Positions 46,239 through 58,200 of a stretch of DNA of 62,000 nucleotides are shown piece after piece (the stretch's first letter is position 1; the number at the start of each line of letters is the position of its first letter). The notes below the pieces were generated by a model, which saw only the letters and a list, made by a program, of their open reading frames with translations, did no database searches and was not told the origin of the DNA. The translations under genes and the position numbers were made by a program. The stretch lies in the NCBI GenBank assembly GCA_002633005.1, contig NMRA01000249.1, forward strand, positions 1,850-63,849, in the 5' to 3' direction. This DNA comes from Phoronis australis. Lineage: Eukaryota > Phoronida > Phoronidae.

Positions 46239-49200
46239 GTTAGCGATATATTACCAGATTTGTGGAGCCCTAAACCTCAATCTTAGTCGATATGTAATTC
46301 AAATATAAAACAACCTTGTGTTTGTTGACCATGGAAGCTTTGTACAATTTCTCTCATACCTGTAGAGTTGGACAGCACCCTGTTCACTCACAGCCTTATG
46401 TGATTGTTGAACCAAGAGTCACTAGTGATGAAAAACTGGTAGTTTGTTTGCTAGCATTCATCTTGTGGGTCACACTTACGGTACCCGGCAGTTTGGATTG
46501 CCTGAAAACTATTTTCGTTTTTGCTCACCTGGAACTTTCAAAGCTCGACTGTATAATTCTAAGGATGGACATCTGTTTGGGTATTATTGAATTTCTTCAT
46601 CATGTTGTAAATGTTTATTGTGACACAGAGTGGATAAGGTACACCACCAATTTCCACCCATAAACAACTTGTTTAACTCCATTTGGTCTCTAGAAGACGT
46701 GTTTATAAAATTTTGAATGCTAACTTACTTTTAATTTGTTTTCCTACATGTCATTTTTGTTTTCTGAGCCTAATAGTTCGGCAAGTGCCCATGCTCACAA
46801 AAATCCTACTAAGTCCAAAAATGACTTACAGTCTTAAAAATAGCTGAGCTACAGGTTGAGACCAATTCAAAGGTTGGTGTTTTTGTGTTTAACATTTAAG
46901 TTGTTATTGCAAGCATAAAGTTTGCTTTTGCTGTTTCTGACAGAACTACCAGCAAGTTAGCCTCGTTTTGGATTTCCGCTGTAATTAATGAAACCAAAGA
47001 ATTTGATCAAAGCAATGCTGCAGAATACATCAAAAATATCAATGACATTTTTTGTTTTGCTTGTTAGATGAAGCTCCTATTGAAATCGTCGCCCGTGGTC
47101 CCGACGCCATGTCCGCATATCACATTGCCTGTGAGAGTGGCACACAGCCTGTGTTCAGGTCACGTCTAATGTTAGTTGGCCAGGACCGTGTGGGCAAGAC
47201 TAGTCTGAAAAGGTCATTGACCGGCCAGAGGTAAGTGTTTGAGGCCTAGCTATTCTTGTTGTAAATCTGCCCTGTGTTATTGACAGTGCATGTCAATATG
47301 TAGGGTGTAATTATGTCTGCTGGTTCTCTGGTGCAGGCTATTTGCCTTTATGGAAACGTCTCACATTGTGACGGTATGGACATGAACAGCCTTTTGGCAT
47401 ATTCGAGACAAGCCAGTTTGATCATTGGTACTTAAATTACAACCAGATTTTCTTCAAGAGTTGTCTTTTCTGAGTGCATTACCTATGGAAAGGTTCGCTC
47501 GTGGAGTCTGAATACAATCCAAAATGTGGTTTATACCATCTGATATATTATACTATTATATGTGAAAAATTTACACGAAGGTTATTTTTACAGAAGCTCT
47601 CAACAAATAGGTCCCTTTTAATAGTGTTTACTCTCTAGAAGAGTGAGATTTCATCTTCTTGACACTCAGGTGATCAGCGTGTCAGAGTAGTGCACTCCTC
47701 CCCCTGTATACCCTCCAGCATGACACGTGCAGTTGGTCCCTGTGCCCTATACCCTCCAGCATGACACATGCAGTTGGTCCCTGTGCCCTGTTACTTGTTA
47801 CTGAGTTGTTTATGTAAGAATAAATTTTTGCATGAAAGTTTAGTTATCTGCCACACAGCAGCTGTCAGGAGTTTGAAATTCTGGTTTAGCAGGAAACCAC
47901 ATGAGATACTCAGTGGTAGCTCATTGGTTTATGGAGAGGCACGACTAAGTTCTGTGCTATCTGTACCGTAACATAACTGCCCGGATGGTAAGAGGCCACA
48001 ACGACTCTAATGCAATTTAATAAAATAAGTTATAATTGCTTGTATTCCTTGATGAACTTTATGAAGTCCTTAATAATTTAAATTGTTCTCATCAGCTGGC
48101 AATTGTCAAATTCCAGTATCCTCTTTTCTTCTTTTTTTCTTTAAAATTTCTGCTCCATTCTAGCTCAAAAATGCATTTAAAACTCCAGTTTCACGAGTCC
48201 TGTATTTTATTCATATCTCAAATGACGTCGGAAAGCATATATCAAAAGTGTGTCGTACTTGGTAAAGATTTAGACACTACTCTCGAGTTCCGAATAGTCG
48301 TAAATATACGATTATTTTTTTCAGACTCGTTTTCCGGTCTATACGGCGCTTATTCGGGTCTCTACGTTTATTAATTTTCTAACTTTTTTCCACTCTCCAC
48401 GATTATTGTTTCAGCAAGTTCTCAATTTTTGTTTTATTCATTACAAATTTGTTACTCCAAAACTTAGCTATAGACACCGGGTTTCGTACCTTGGCCGTAA
48501 AATGTGGTGTCTTCGCTCTAAACCTCTAGACCACGAGACACTAGGTTCTGACTTCGTAATTTAGAAGAGCTATATAAGACTGCGCGTTACACACGGAAGT
48601 CACATGTCATACACATTAAAAGATTTTATTCGCCAAAATATACAACTGTACGTTTCAAAGCGTAAAATAATCGGACTCCCAAGCAACGGTTTACGCACCG
48701 GCTTTCTGTTGGACGACCAGAATGTTGTTTTGGACGGGTTCGACGGGATCGATCAGAATTAAGAAAGTGTTGGCAAAATTTAAAAAGCATGAAATGATTA
48801 CCACTTCTCTTAATATTAACGTCTGACTGCTCAAAGAAATAGGCCATCAGTAATTTCAGAAATGATGAATTTAATGCACAAAAAATGCATTTTTCAATAT
48901 TCCGCGCGCCCCGTGACACAGACCGGTGTTACCGGCAGCTCAACGTAAATATGAAAAAAAACGCTTTCGACGATTTTCTTTGGGTGATCCAATATTTATG
49001 ATTGCACCCTGTGAAAAACTGGCAAGCCGTACCAAGTCTTCACTGTGTCTGTCCCCGAAGTTTGGGTTTCCGGGGGAGTAATTCCGGGATTTTGCACAGC
49101 CAGTGTCATCTGCGGTTTTCGTCATTATTGACATGCGCATTCTACATACTTAATCATGTCGTCTGCCGCGCAAAGACCTAAAGAATTCGAGGATTATTTT

Positions 49201-52200
49201 ACAAACCGAGAGATGTTCCAGAGACAGACATTGATTCAGATGCTGGTACGACAAATAATNNNNNNNNNNNNNNNNNNNNNNNNNNNNNNNNNNNNNNNNN
49301 NNNNNNNNNNNNNNNNNNNNTTATGGCATGTGTGGATACACCACTGCAATAATTTAACTATGCTAGTTTTCAATTTAAAAGTTTTTCTTTGAAACAATTA
49401 CTTATAGCGGTGGTAAGTCAGACAGAATATGCTTCTTTGCATTATTATTCCAATCCCATCTACATCATTATTAGATTTTGCACTTCCTATTATTTCCATC
49501 TACCGTTACTACATTTTACGCAAATTTGTAATCAATGTTATTATTCCAGTCTATATTATTTTTAATTTTCCACAAATTTCCCGTCTATACCATTATTCCT
49601 AAGAATTTGCTGTTTTGCATTATTATTCTCTTCTATAACATTATTAGATTTTACCTAAATTTGTAACCAATATTATTATTCCAGTCTATACTATGTTTAA
49701 ATTTCCACAAATTTGCCGTCTATACCATTATTCCATTCTATACTATTATTTTTTTTTTCGACAATTTCCGGTCTATACTATTATTCTACTTTTCTAGTGG
49801 CAAAAATGTTGGGTCTATACTATTATTAGAGTCTCTACTATTATTAAAAATCGTGAAATTTTCCAGTCTATACTATTATTGCTGTCTCTACTACTATTCG
49901 GAACTCCAGAGTACAGTAGTAGCAGGAGTGCTATCAGGTGAAGCAGTAATTTAAAATTTATTAATCTTGTTATTTATACATGTGGCGGACCTAAAATAGC
50001 TCATTCCTCATGCATATGTTGGCTGGCTTCTGATACCTGGTCCCCACCACATCCCTGTTTGATGTGACTACCAGGTATGATGACTGCTGTGTACTTGTTT
50101 GTCAAATAATACCTCTTTGTGTTCCCCCAAGGTTTACCCACAGGCTAAGTGCCTGCCCTTTATTGGTTCATTTTCACACCCTATTCATGGTGTCTTATAT
50201 GGTGTTTGCCAATTAAGTGTACTGTTAAAAGGACTATGGTGAGGGCCATTGAGTTGATTTTTAATGCTTGTCTGAATCTTAAAGCAATCTGTTTGTGAGC
50301 ATTACTTCAGCAGTTTAACTCAGGTATTGTTATTTTTTATCTTCAAGGCATATCTTTAAGCAGGAAAATTAATTTGGGGGGGGGGGTCAGCTGGACTAGA
50401 TCATACTTATTGAGCTCTGGGGATCATCCTACTCCCTTCTGGAGGAATTGTTGGATTGTGGGGACAGGTGCTGCTCTTATGATATTTTTCACTGTGATAT
50501 AGGATTCTATTTCCAGTCAATGTGTACATTCACCATGTTTGAATTTGCAATTGACCAACTGAAAGAGGTTTCATGATTTTCCAACTGGCGATTTTAACAT
50601 TGGCCAACCTCAATGAACTCTGAAGCATTTTCTTAAGTTGTGATGTTTTGTTGGTTTCAAAAATAGAATCCTGTCATAGTACGGAATGTTTTAGAGCATT
50701 ATTTGCCAGCTAAACAGCAAAACGGAGCTTTAAAGTTTACGTCATGCTTCCCAGTTTAAGGTCCAGTGCAGTGGAGAAGAGCCAAGATATACCCTGCAAG
50801 GGGCTTCAGGCGGACTTTCTCTTAAAACATATTTGAATTCTTTCACTTCCAAAGTTTTCATAGAACTGTATTGCTTAATGACAAAGTAATATTGAGGATA
50901 CCAAGAAGTACAACATGTATGTGTTTAAAGCATCAAATCACTCTAAACTTTGTTGTTTTTAAACTGTGAGGATGAGAAGGACTCACTGTTGATATTCTAA
51001 AATTATGACAACATACATTGAGACAGGTATTTCCCAGGTAGACTATTCAGGATTTCAGGTGAAAAAACACGATCAGCAGTTAACAAAATATAGGTCTTGA
51101 GCCATCCAGGAACTTCGTAATATTGTACAATCAGCGGTTGAACTTCATACACTGCTAGCCTCGGAATGTACATCATCTCATGTCTGAAATCTGAAACAGA
51201 ATCCTCTTGAATTTGAGTCAATTAAACCTAGATCATGGGTTGTTTAGAGGCCTTTGCATTCATTGCAATTCCAACATGTAATAGAAAGAAATGCCTTCAA
51301 AAATCAAAATTGAAAAACAATGTTAAACTATTAGAAAGAAATTCCTATACAAAAGAAAAGCAATGTCAAAAACCATTTAGAAGTAAATTCCTTCAAAAAG
51401 CAAAAATATGTCAAACCATAGTTATATCTTAAAAAAATTAAGAATTAACTAAAACTCAATGTGTGTATCGGCTTCTTTGGCAGTTATGGACTCGCCAATA
51501 CGCACATGTGACCGTGAAATACGGGTTGAACCCCAATAGCTGATTACTTGTCTGCAAGTGTTATCCACGCTATTGTAAATATTACAAGTTATCAAATGTT
51601 ATTGATTTTATGCCACTCAGCTCAAGTAATAAAACATTGGTCCACAAAAGTATAATATTTGACAGACAATACATTTTATCTCTCGTAGCACTTCTTTTCC
51701 TGGTGCGAGAAAGTTAACAACTGCGGTGTACGGTTTTCAAAATGTGTTAAACACGTCACGGAAAACTATGTATAGGGAGAGTTAAAGTACGAGAGAGTTG
51801 TCGCCAAAAAGCTTCAATTTTTGTGTATTTGAAAATGTTGATGATTATGTTGATTCCTCAGCATTTTAAAAATGGAAGCAAAATCCCGGCAGGTGGTTGT
51901 TATAGGCTTTACTGACTTAAGCAGTATAATTTTGGAAATCGGTTGACCAGTTGCACAGTAATTAGCAAAACCTCAGAATCTGGATGCGGAGATTACGAGC
52001 AAAATTCGATAAAGTTGAAAGATCAGGTGACAGCAATGTTCGGCTCAATTATGTAAACAACCTTTTTCTTTAGTAAATCAATTAAAAAGACCTGTTGGTT
52101 GTTGCTGAAGAAATCATGTCCCATGTTGATGATCTGTCTGTCATTCACCATTAGAATTTTAATTTGTTAATTTCTTGCCAAAAATGCGCACGATTCATTG

Positions 52201-55200
52201 ATGGCTGGAGCTTGTCAATAGTTCATTGTTTGAAATACCTGAAACGGCTACTGTATTTATTGTACTGGGGTTTACAACCAGATATCCTTAGAACAAAAAC
52301 ATCATGGCTCCAATAAATGTCATGGTTACATATTTCGAAATATTTGCAAATTAGGACCAAAAAGGAAAATGCGCACTTTCCCTTGGCATGGAAGACAATA
52401 AGGTCAGAGGTGATAGCCCAGAAACTATGAACCTTCGCATGTCGATTCCCAGCTGATGGGTTGCCTGGCGTTTGTTTATCACGCATGGTCGCATGACGTG
52501 CAAACTCCTCGAAACAAGTATTAACAGGTACCAAAGCAAGGTGATTTTTGCCACTGTAAATGCACCATATTTTAGCCAATGAAAGTTGAAGACTGAGAAT
52601 TAATGTTTTCTAAGCCAGTAAAACTACACGTCACATTTCAAGCAGTATTGTGGTTGAAATGGTCACAAGAGTTAAAGCAAATTAAATGCGAGATATGCTG
52701 ATTTAGGAATCTGTGTGGCCAATACTGTCATATGGCTTTGATACTGAGTGAGGATGTCAGGAATTATAAAGTCCATGAAGGGAAAATGTTTAAGGATATC
52801 TGATGAACGATTTACTAATTTGAAAGAATCAAGGCGCATGAACTTTGGATTTTGTGTCTTCGTCCTGTTGTGATTGGAGCAAGGCTTAGACTTGCTCACA
52901 AACCATCTTTGTTTCCCTCCAAATCTTTCGAGTTCCTGAATGGACGTTCATGAAATCTGGCAAGGCAAATTGTTTTCTATTGGCAAGACTTCAACACCTT
53001 TCAATTTTCACACCGGTTTTATGGTACTAATTAACATCCCTAGAAGCTTGCCACATGTGGTGCAATCGTGCGAAACTATACTTCAATGTCTTACCTGTGC
53101 TAAGCACTCACCTGTCCTTTTTGTTCAGTAGACGAATGTCTGCATGCTTCTGTTCCTGTGTCAGTCTGACTTACTTGTGTGACGAGCTGTTTGGTGATGA
53201 CGTACTACATTCTCATGTCCCCCTTTCAGGCACAACACGCTAGAAGTGAGCACAGATGGCATTGATCTGTCGGCCTCCTGCAGTTTCAACTTGCGTGATC
53301 GCCGTGCCTGGAAGTTGGCCATGGACGGAACCAACACCCATGCTGACATCACACCCACGGGCACAGGTAAGGTGCTTTACTAAATCATTGCATGTGTTTC
53401 TGTTGATTGCCTTCAAGTGCTTGAAATTTCGTTTTATGTTACTTTATTTCGTCAAAACAAAGTCTTTGTAGTCGGTGGTAGACCAGCTTACCTGATTTGC
53501 GAGTTTGTATGGGTTAGTACCCTTGGAGCTACATTTGAGTAGGACTCATGGTTGATCAAATGAAACGTTGTCAAAATGTGGTCAGTGAAGCAAACATTTA
53601 CTGTCTGTAATGGAGTGGAAGGACTTAAGTGTGTATTAAACAAAAGTTAACAGAAATAGTTGTTCTTGCAGTTTCTGTGCTTGAGCATATACCACCTCAT
53701 CTAGTTCCATGTCGCCTATATGTCAACTGCATGATATTTATCAAAAAAAACATTGAGCAGTATTGATTTCACTTGACAACCATATCCAGATGAGTGCAAG
53801 ACTGGCTTCAGTCTATAAGTTGAGTAGACTTTAAATCATGGGTCACTTTTTTTAACGCATTCGTTAATATCAACACCTTTTGATGACTTACATCTAGTTG
53901 ACATTGGACACTAGTAGAGTTTAGTTACCACCCCATCGCTTATTTGATACCCAACACTTATGAATCAGTGGTGTTTTAAACTCATTTTACTTGACGCTTA
54001 TTCGGCACCGGTAGGCTTATTAACGGGCCTGTGCTAATACAGGACGCCAAACAGTGTTTGTTTTTGCTTAGAAATTTCTCAAGATAAGGTTTCTGTTATC
54101 GACCATGTAATGTGCTAAATTGAAGACTGTTCTTAATGTTATAGTCAGTGGTGTTCGAAGAAGGAATGTAAAAATCAGGCGGGCATCGAGCGTATCGTAA
54201 CTGAGTGGGCTTGTTTGAAAATAAGTTTTTAAAAATTCTTTGAAACATGCTTCACTGTTTATACGTGAAAGGCCTGAAGGCGCGTTTCATTTCTACACGT
54301 TCTCATTGCTATTCCTTATCCTTTATTGTCAAGCTAATGCTGTCATAGCGTACCCTGAACATGTATTGTGCCTCTTTCATCTTATCTTGCATTGACTTGT
54401 TGTTATTAAAAAACACGTCAGCGTAGTCATGCATATTTTATTAGGCTTGAAACATTGCGATCAGGTTTCTGACACAAACTGAAACGTTTTTCACTTGCAG
54501 TAGCAGCGGTAACGAAGGTGGTTGTTAGCTGATTGGCAGGAAAAGTAATTGACAACATTGATTTTTTCTTAATTTCCAAAGGCTACGTGTCTGTTGCGTA
54601 AGTCCTTAATTTCCCAAAGCATTTTGTCAAGCTAATTGGGTATAGAACTTGTCATAAAGAAACTACCGTAATATATATTAGGTTTTAAATTTATTTGCTA
54701 AAATTTCACTGTAACTTCATGGCGGAATTGTGATTATTGCTCTGTTGGAGACCAGCAAACTAAAAATCAATTAAAAGTCCTTGAAATTTTATGATCTTAA
54801 AGTTATGTAGGACCCTAAAAACTGGTCAAATTTGGCAAATTTCACAACATTGTATAGACTCTGAAATGGCTGATCAGATTTATATAAAACTTTCAGATTG
54901 CATGCTTTGTTCACTATTCTCCAAAGCGTTGTTAGGAATTGTAAATTTTTTTTTTAATTTTCCACTTTGGCACGAGGAGCTTCATAATACAGGACTTTTC
55001 TAATTTTTATAAAAAATTATCAAGAAGTTGCATAAAACAAAAACGAGATGTTAACTTAGAGAAAACGGTTTTGAAATTTCACCTTGAAATTTTTATCAAA
55101 GGAAACTTGGTCATAGTATTGACACCATTGTTATGCTATGGATCTATCAATCGTAATTCTTTTCTGCTGTTTCTACCAAAAAGACATTGTCATGTGACCC

Positions 55201-58200
55201 AATTAGTAGCAGATCATTGGTATGAAGTCAAAAATCACATTGTACAGGCTTGCTACTTTCAGAAAATATGTACTTTTACAGAGAATTAAAATCAACAGTT
55301 TTGTAGATATTTGATTATGAATACACCCACAAGTTGATTCAGATCCATCAAAAGTACTACCCAGGTGAAAACAAGATGTCATCCATCTCTCTGCTTGAAC
55401 ATTTTTGATGTCAGAATATCATAGAGTGTTTGTCTCTGTGTGAATGACAATAGACTGTCAGCCAAGAGTAGTGATATTACATTGTCAAACAATTGAGCTA
55501 CCTCCATCTTGAAGTTGGTACTTATTGATTACCTGACAGCATGGGATCCTTCATTTACCTAGCAGTGTTCTAGAGCAATTTATGAAGACTGTGACGTAGC
55601 GAGCCATTTGTGATCAGTTCAGGACACAAGGTGGTGGTTGAGTAGGGATTATATGATGCCATATTTCTCAAAATAAATTTTCCATTCCAAGTTTTACTTC
55701 ATCTTCGTAAGCATATTTTTTTACTGAACAGCCGTTGGTAATCCAACATTTAGCGGAATCGTACCTGATTCTTGAAAAATTGAAAGTGGCCTTTAAAGGG
55801 TTTTCCTCAAAATTGAGGATTCTGAAAATTTTTTGATCCAGATGAGATAGAGAAGAGATCCGCATATTGAAATTTTGCATGTGGCAGTTTACTTTTATTT
55901 GTCATTTTTTGTTTCATTATTTTGCTTACAATCATTGAACTCTTAACCAACAGTTTTTAAAGTTGAAGTCATTTGAGGAAACTTTGCCTTTCTGATAATC
56001 ATATTACTTTATGAGCACTGGAAAAAAAAAAGATTTGGTAAAAACCAGCCCATCTTCTCAATTTTTGTAGACATTCCCAACTTTTCTTGCACATAAATCA
56101 CCCTCCAATGGTAATTCTACACTTAATTTACACAAAAATATTTGCCAAAAGTGTCATTTTGTTCAATTTTCAAAGACTGATCATCATGGAAACTTTACCA
56201 AACGTTGCTCTATGACATCTACACATTGCAAGTGATACTGAAAGTTCTCTAAAATTTTCTTAATTTTTATTTTTTGTGGNTTTTAAAGTTGAAGTCATTT
56301 GAGGAAACATTGCCTTTCTGATAATCATATTACTTTATGAGCACTGGAAAAAAAAAAGATTTGGTAAAAACCAACCCATCTTCTCAATTTTTGTAGACAT
56401 TCCCAACTTTTCTTGCACATAAATCACCCTCCAATGGTAATTCTACACTTAATTTACACAAAAATATTTGCCAAAAGTGTCATTTTGTTCAATTTTCAAA
56501 GACTGATCATCATGGAAACTTTACCAAACGTTGCTCTATGACATCTACACATTGCAAGTGATACTGAAAGTTCTCTAAAATTTTCTTAATTTTTATTTTT
56601 TGTGGCCAAATTTGACCAAATGGAATTTCAGTTGTCGGCCATATTGTGTGCTAAGTAAGTGAACAATTAGGTCCATGTAAGTGTTGTGAGTCCAGTGGAA
56701 TGATGTTCAGTTAGGGTGTGAGCCTGGTGATCATGCATGAGCCTGATATGAATTCATATGTAACCAAAATAGGGTGTAATTCACAAAGTGTTGTTTATAC
56801 TCAAACTGTTTATAGAAGTCCATGCTGTTATTCATTAAATGTTTGTAATAGAAGCCTGTGGGGTGTACCATTGCCCAATGTAAACCCACTCTTGTGGAAC
56901 CTGGCACCCATTTTTGGAACCTGTGGATTTATGCCCAGTAGATGAGTTACATTGATATTGTACCACTTTGTGGTTACCACATGCTTAAAGACTTTTTGGT
57001 TTGTCTCATGTTGTTGGTAGGTGCACTGTGATGTGATGGTCTTAATAATTCATTTTCTTCTACATATATGAGTAGTTATATGCTCTTTCACGGAAATAGT
57101 TGTTTGGTATTACGTTTAAGGAATTTGTCAAAAAAAACTGTCCTACTTGTCGAAATTAGTGTGCGGTATTGTTTTGGTTTTTGAATATTTGGAAACAGGT
57201 TCTTAAGGGTGCAGCAAAGGATGTGCTGAGGTTCCCAAAGATGATTTTTTGTTGTGTGGGAATTGCCTCTGTTCAGCTGATGTCTGGGAGACCATTCTAA
57301 TCTGTACATGCATTTTGACAATTCTTACGAAAGTACTCCCTAAAGTTTTTGAAAAGTTTTGTCGAAAGTAGGTGAAGTTTCAGGTAATAATCAAATAATG
57401 TTTACATAGATCATTTGAAATCCAGTAACATTTTATCCCAGTCCCCAGTTTTCACCATAACTTTGAGTCTGCAAAACTCCTTAACTTTATTGGAAAAAAA
57501 ACGTAGCACAATTGCCAATCTTGCAAGTAGTTATGGGGCAACAGACTAATGTAGAGGGAATTTTCTGTACTCGACTTTGTTGGTCTTATGATAGGGAGTG
57601 TTTATGAACTGGAGGAGGAATATCATCAGGCTCTGGCTTCCAACATTGTGCAGGAACTACTTCATAAACAACGGCAACGAGAAAAGCGTAATATTACAGA
57701 TAGTGGTTCTGAGGAGGAAAAGAATTCTGTGTCAAGCGTAAGTAGTCCCAATGATAGGTAAAGAGGGAAAAATTTGTGATAGTTTTCAGAACCATTTGGA
57801 CAGACTTTGCCAGAACTCTGTCAGGGACTGTTAAATTGGGCGGTATTTCTTGCGAGAATTACTTGGCAGTTTGGTTTAACTTATGTCGCAGAAAATAGCG
57901 TTTTTGTTGAATTTTAGGCTAATTATAAATGGGATAGTAAATCGAGTTGTCATGATTTTAGCAAAGGGCATTAAGCAATAGCTGCCAAGATTTAGCCTGA
58001 ATTGAAACAGTTCTAGTCAAAATGAAATGTATATTTATTAGCAGTTTTGTTTATCGAAACTTTGTGGTTTCGAAACCCCCACGTCTCGTTACTCAAGGTC
58101 GTCACCGCCATCCAGTTGATTGTAGTTGACGGGGCTATTCAAACCACAATCCCTGTATCGTTACGACTTTTCCCACCTGATGCTTCTCTGATTTTTGTGC

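Larger units (their letters stand above)
48280..49911. mobile_element. Putative DNA transposon with 23-bp TIRs, TA flanks and subterminal repeats; internal assembly gap
   Basis: The left end CTCTCGAGTTCCGAATAGT and the right end, reverse-complemented, CTCTGGAGTTCCGAATAGT match at 21 of 23 positions. Both ends are flanked by TA (48278-48279 and 49912-49913). The 49450-49895 part holds a dozen or so copies of 'gtctata(c)tattatt' or 'gtctctactattatt'. Two related copies follow the left end (48342-48371), all in the same orientation. The element lies in the second coding intron of the Neuralized-Roc gene. An ATG frame at 49156 runs into the N gap, so a transposase gene may be missing from the assembly. 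TA flanks recall Tc1/mariner and other TA-inserting families, but the superfamily is not established. Confidence 0.7.

Noticed and set aside
46316-46663. 115-codon frame within intron 1 of the Neuralized-Roc gene
   Set aside because: The two flanking exons join in phase without it, and it has no domain.
52223-52579. 118-codon minus-strand frame
   Set aside because: No domain, no splice context, and it lies inside an intron of the plus-strand gene.
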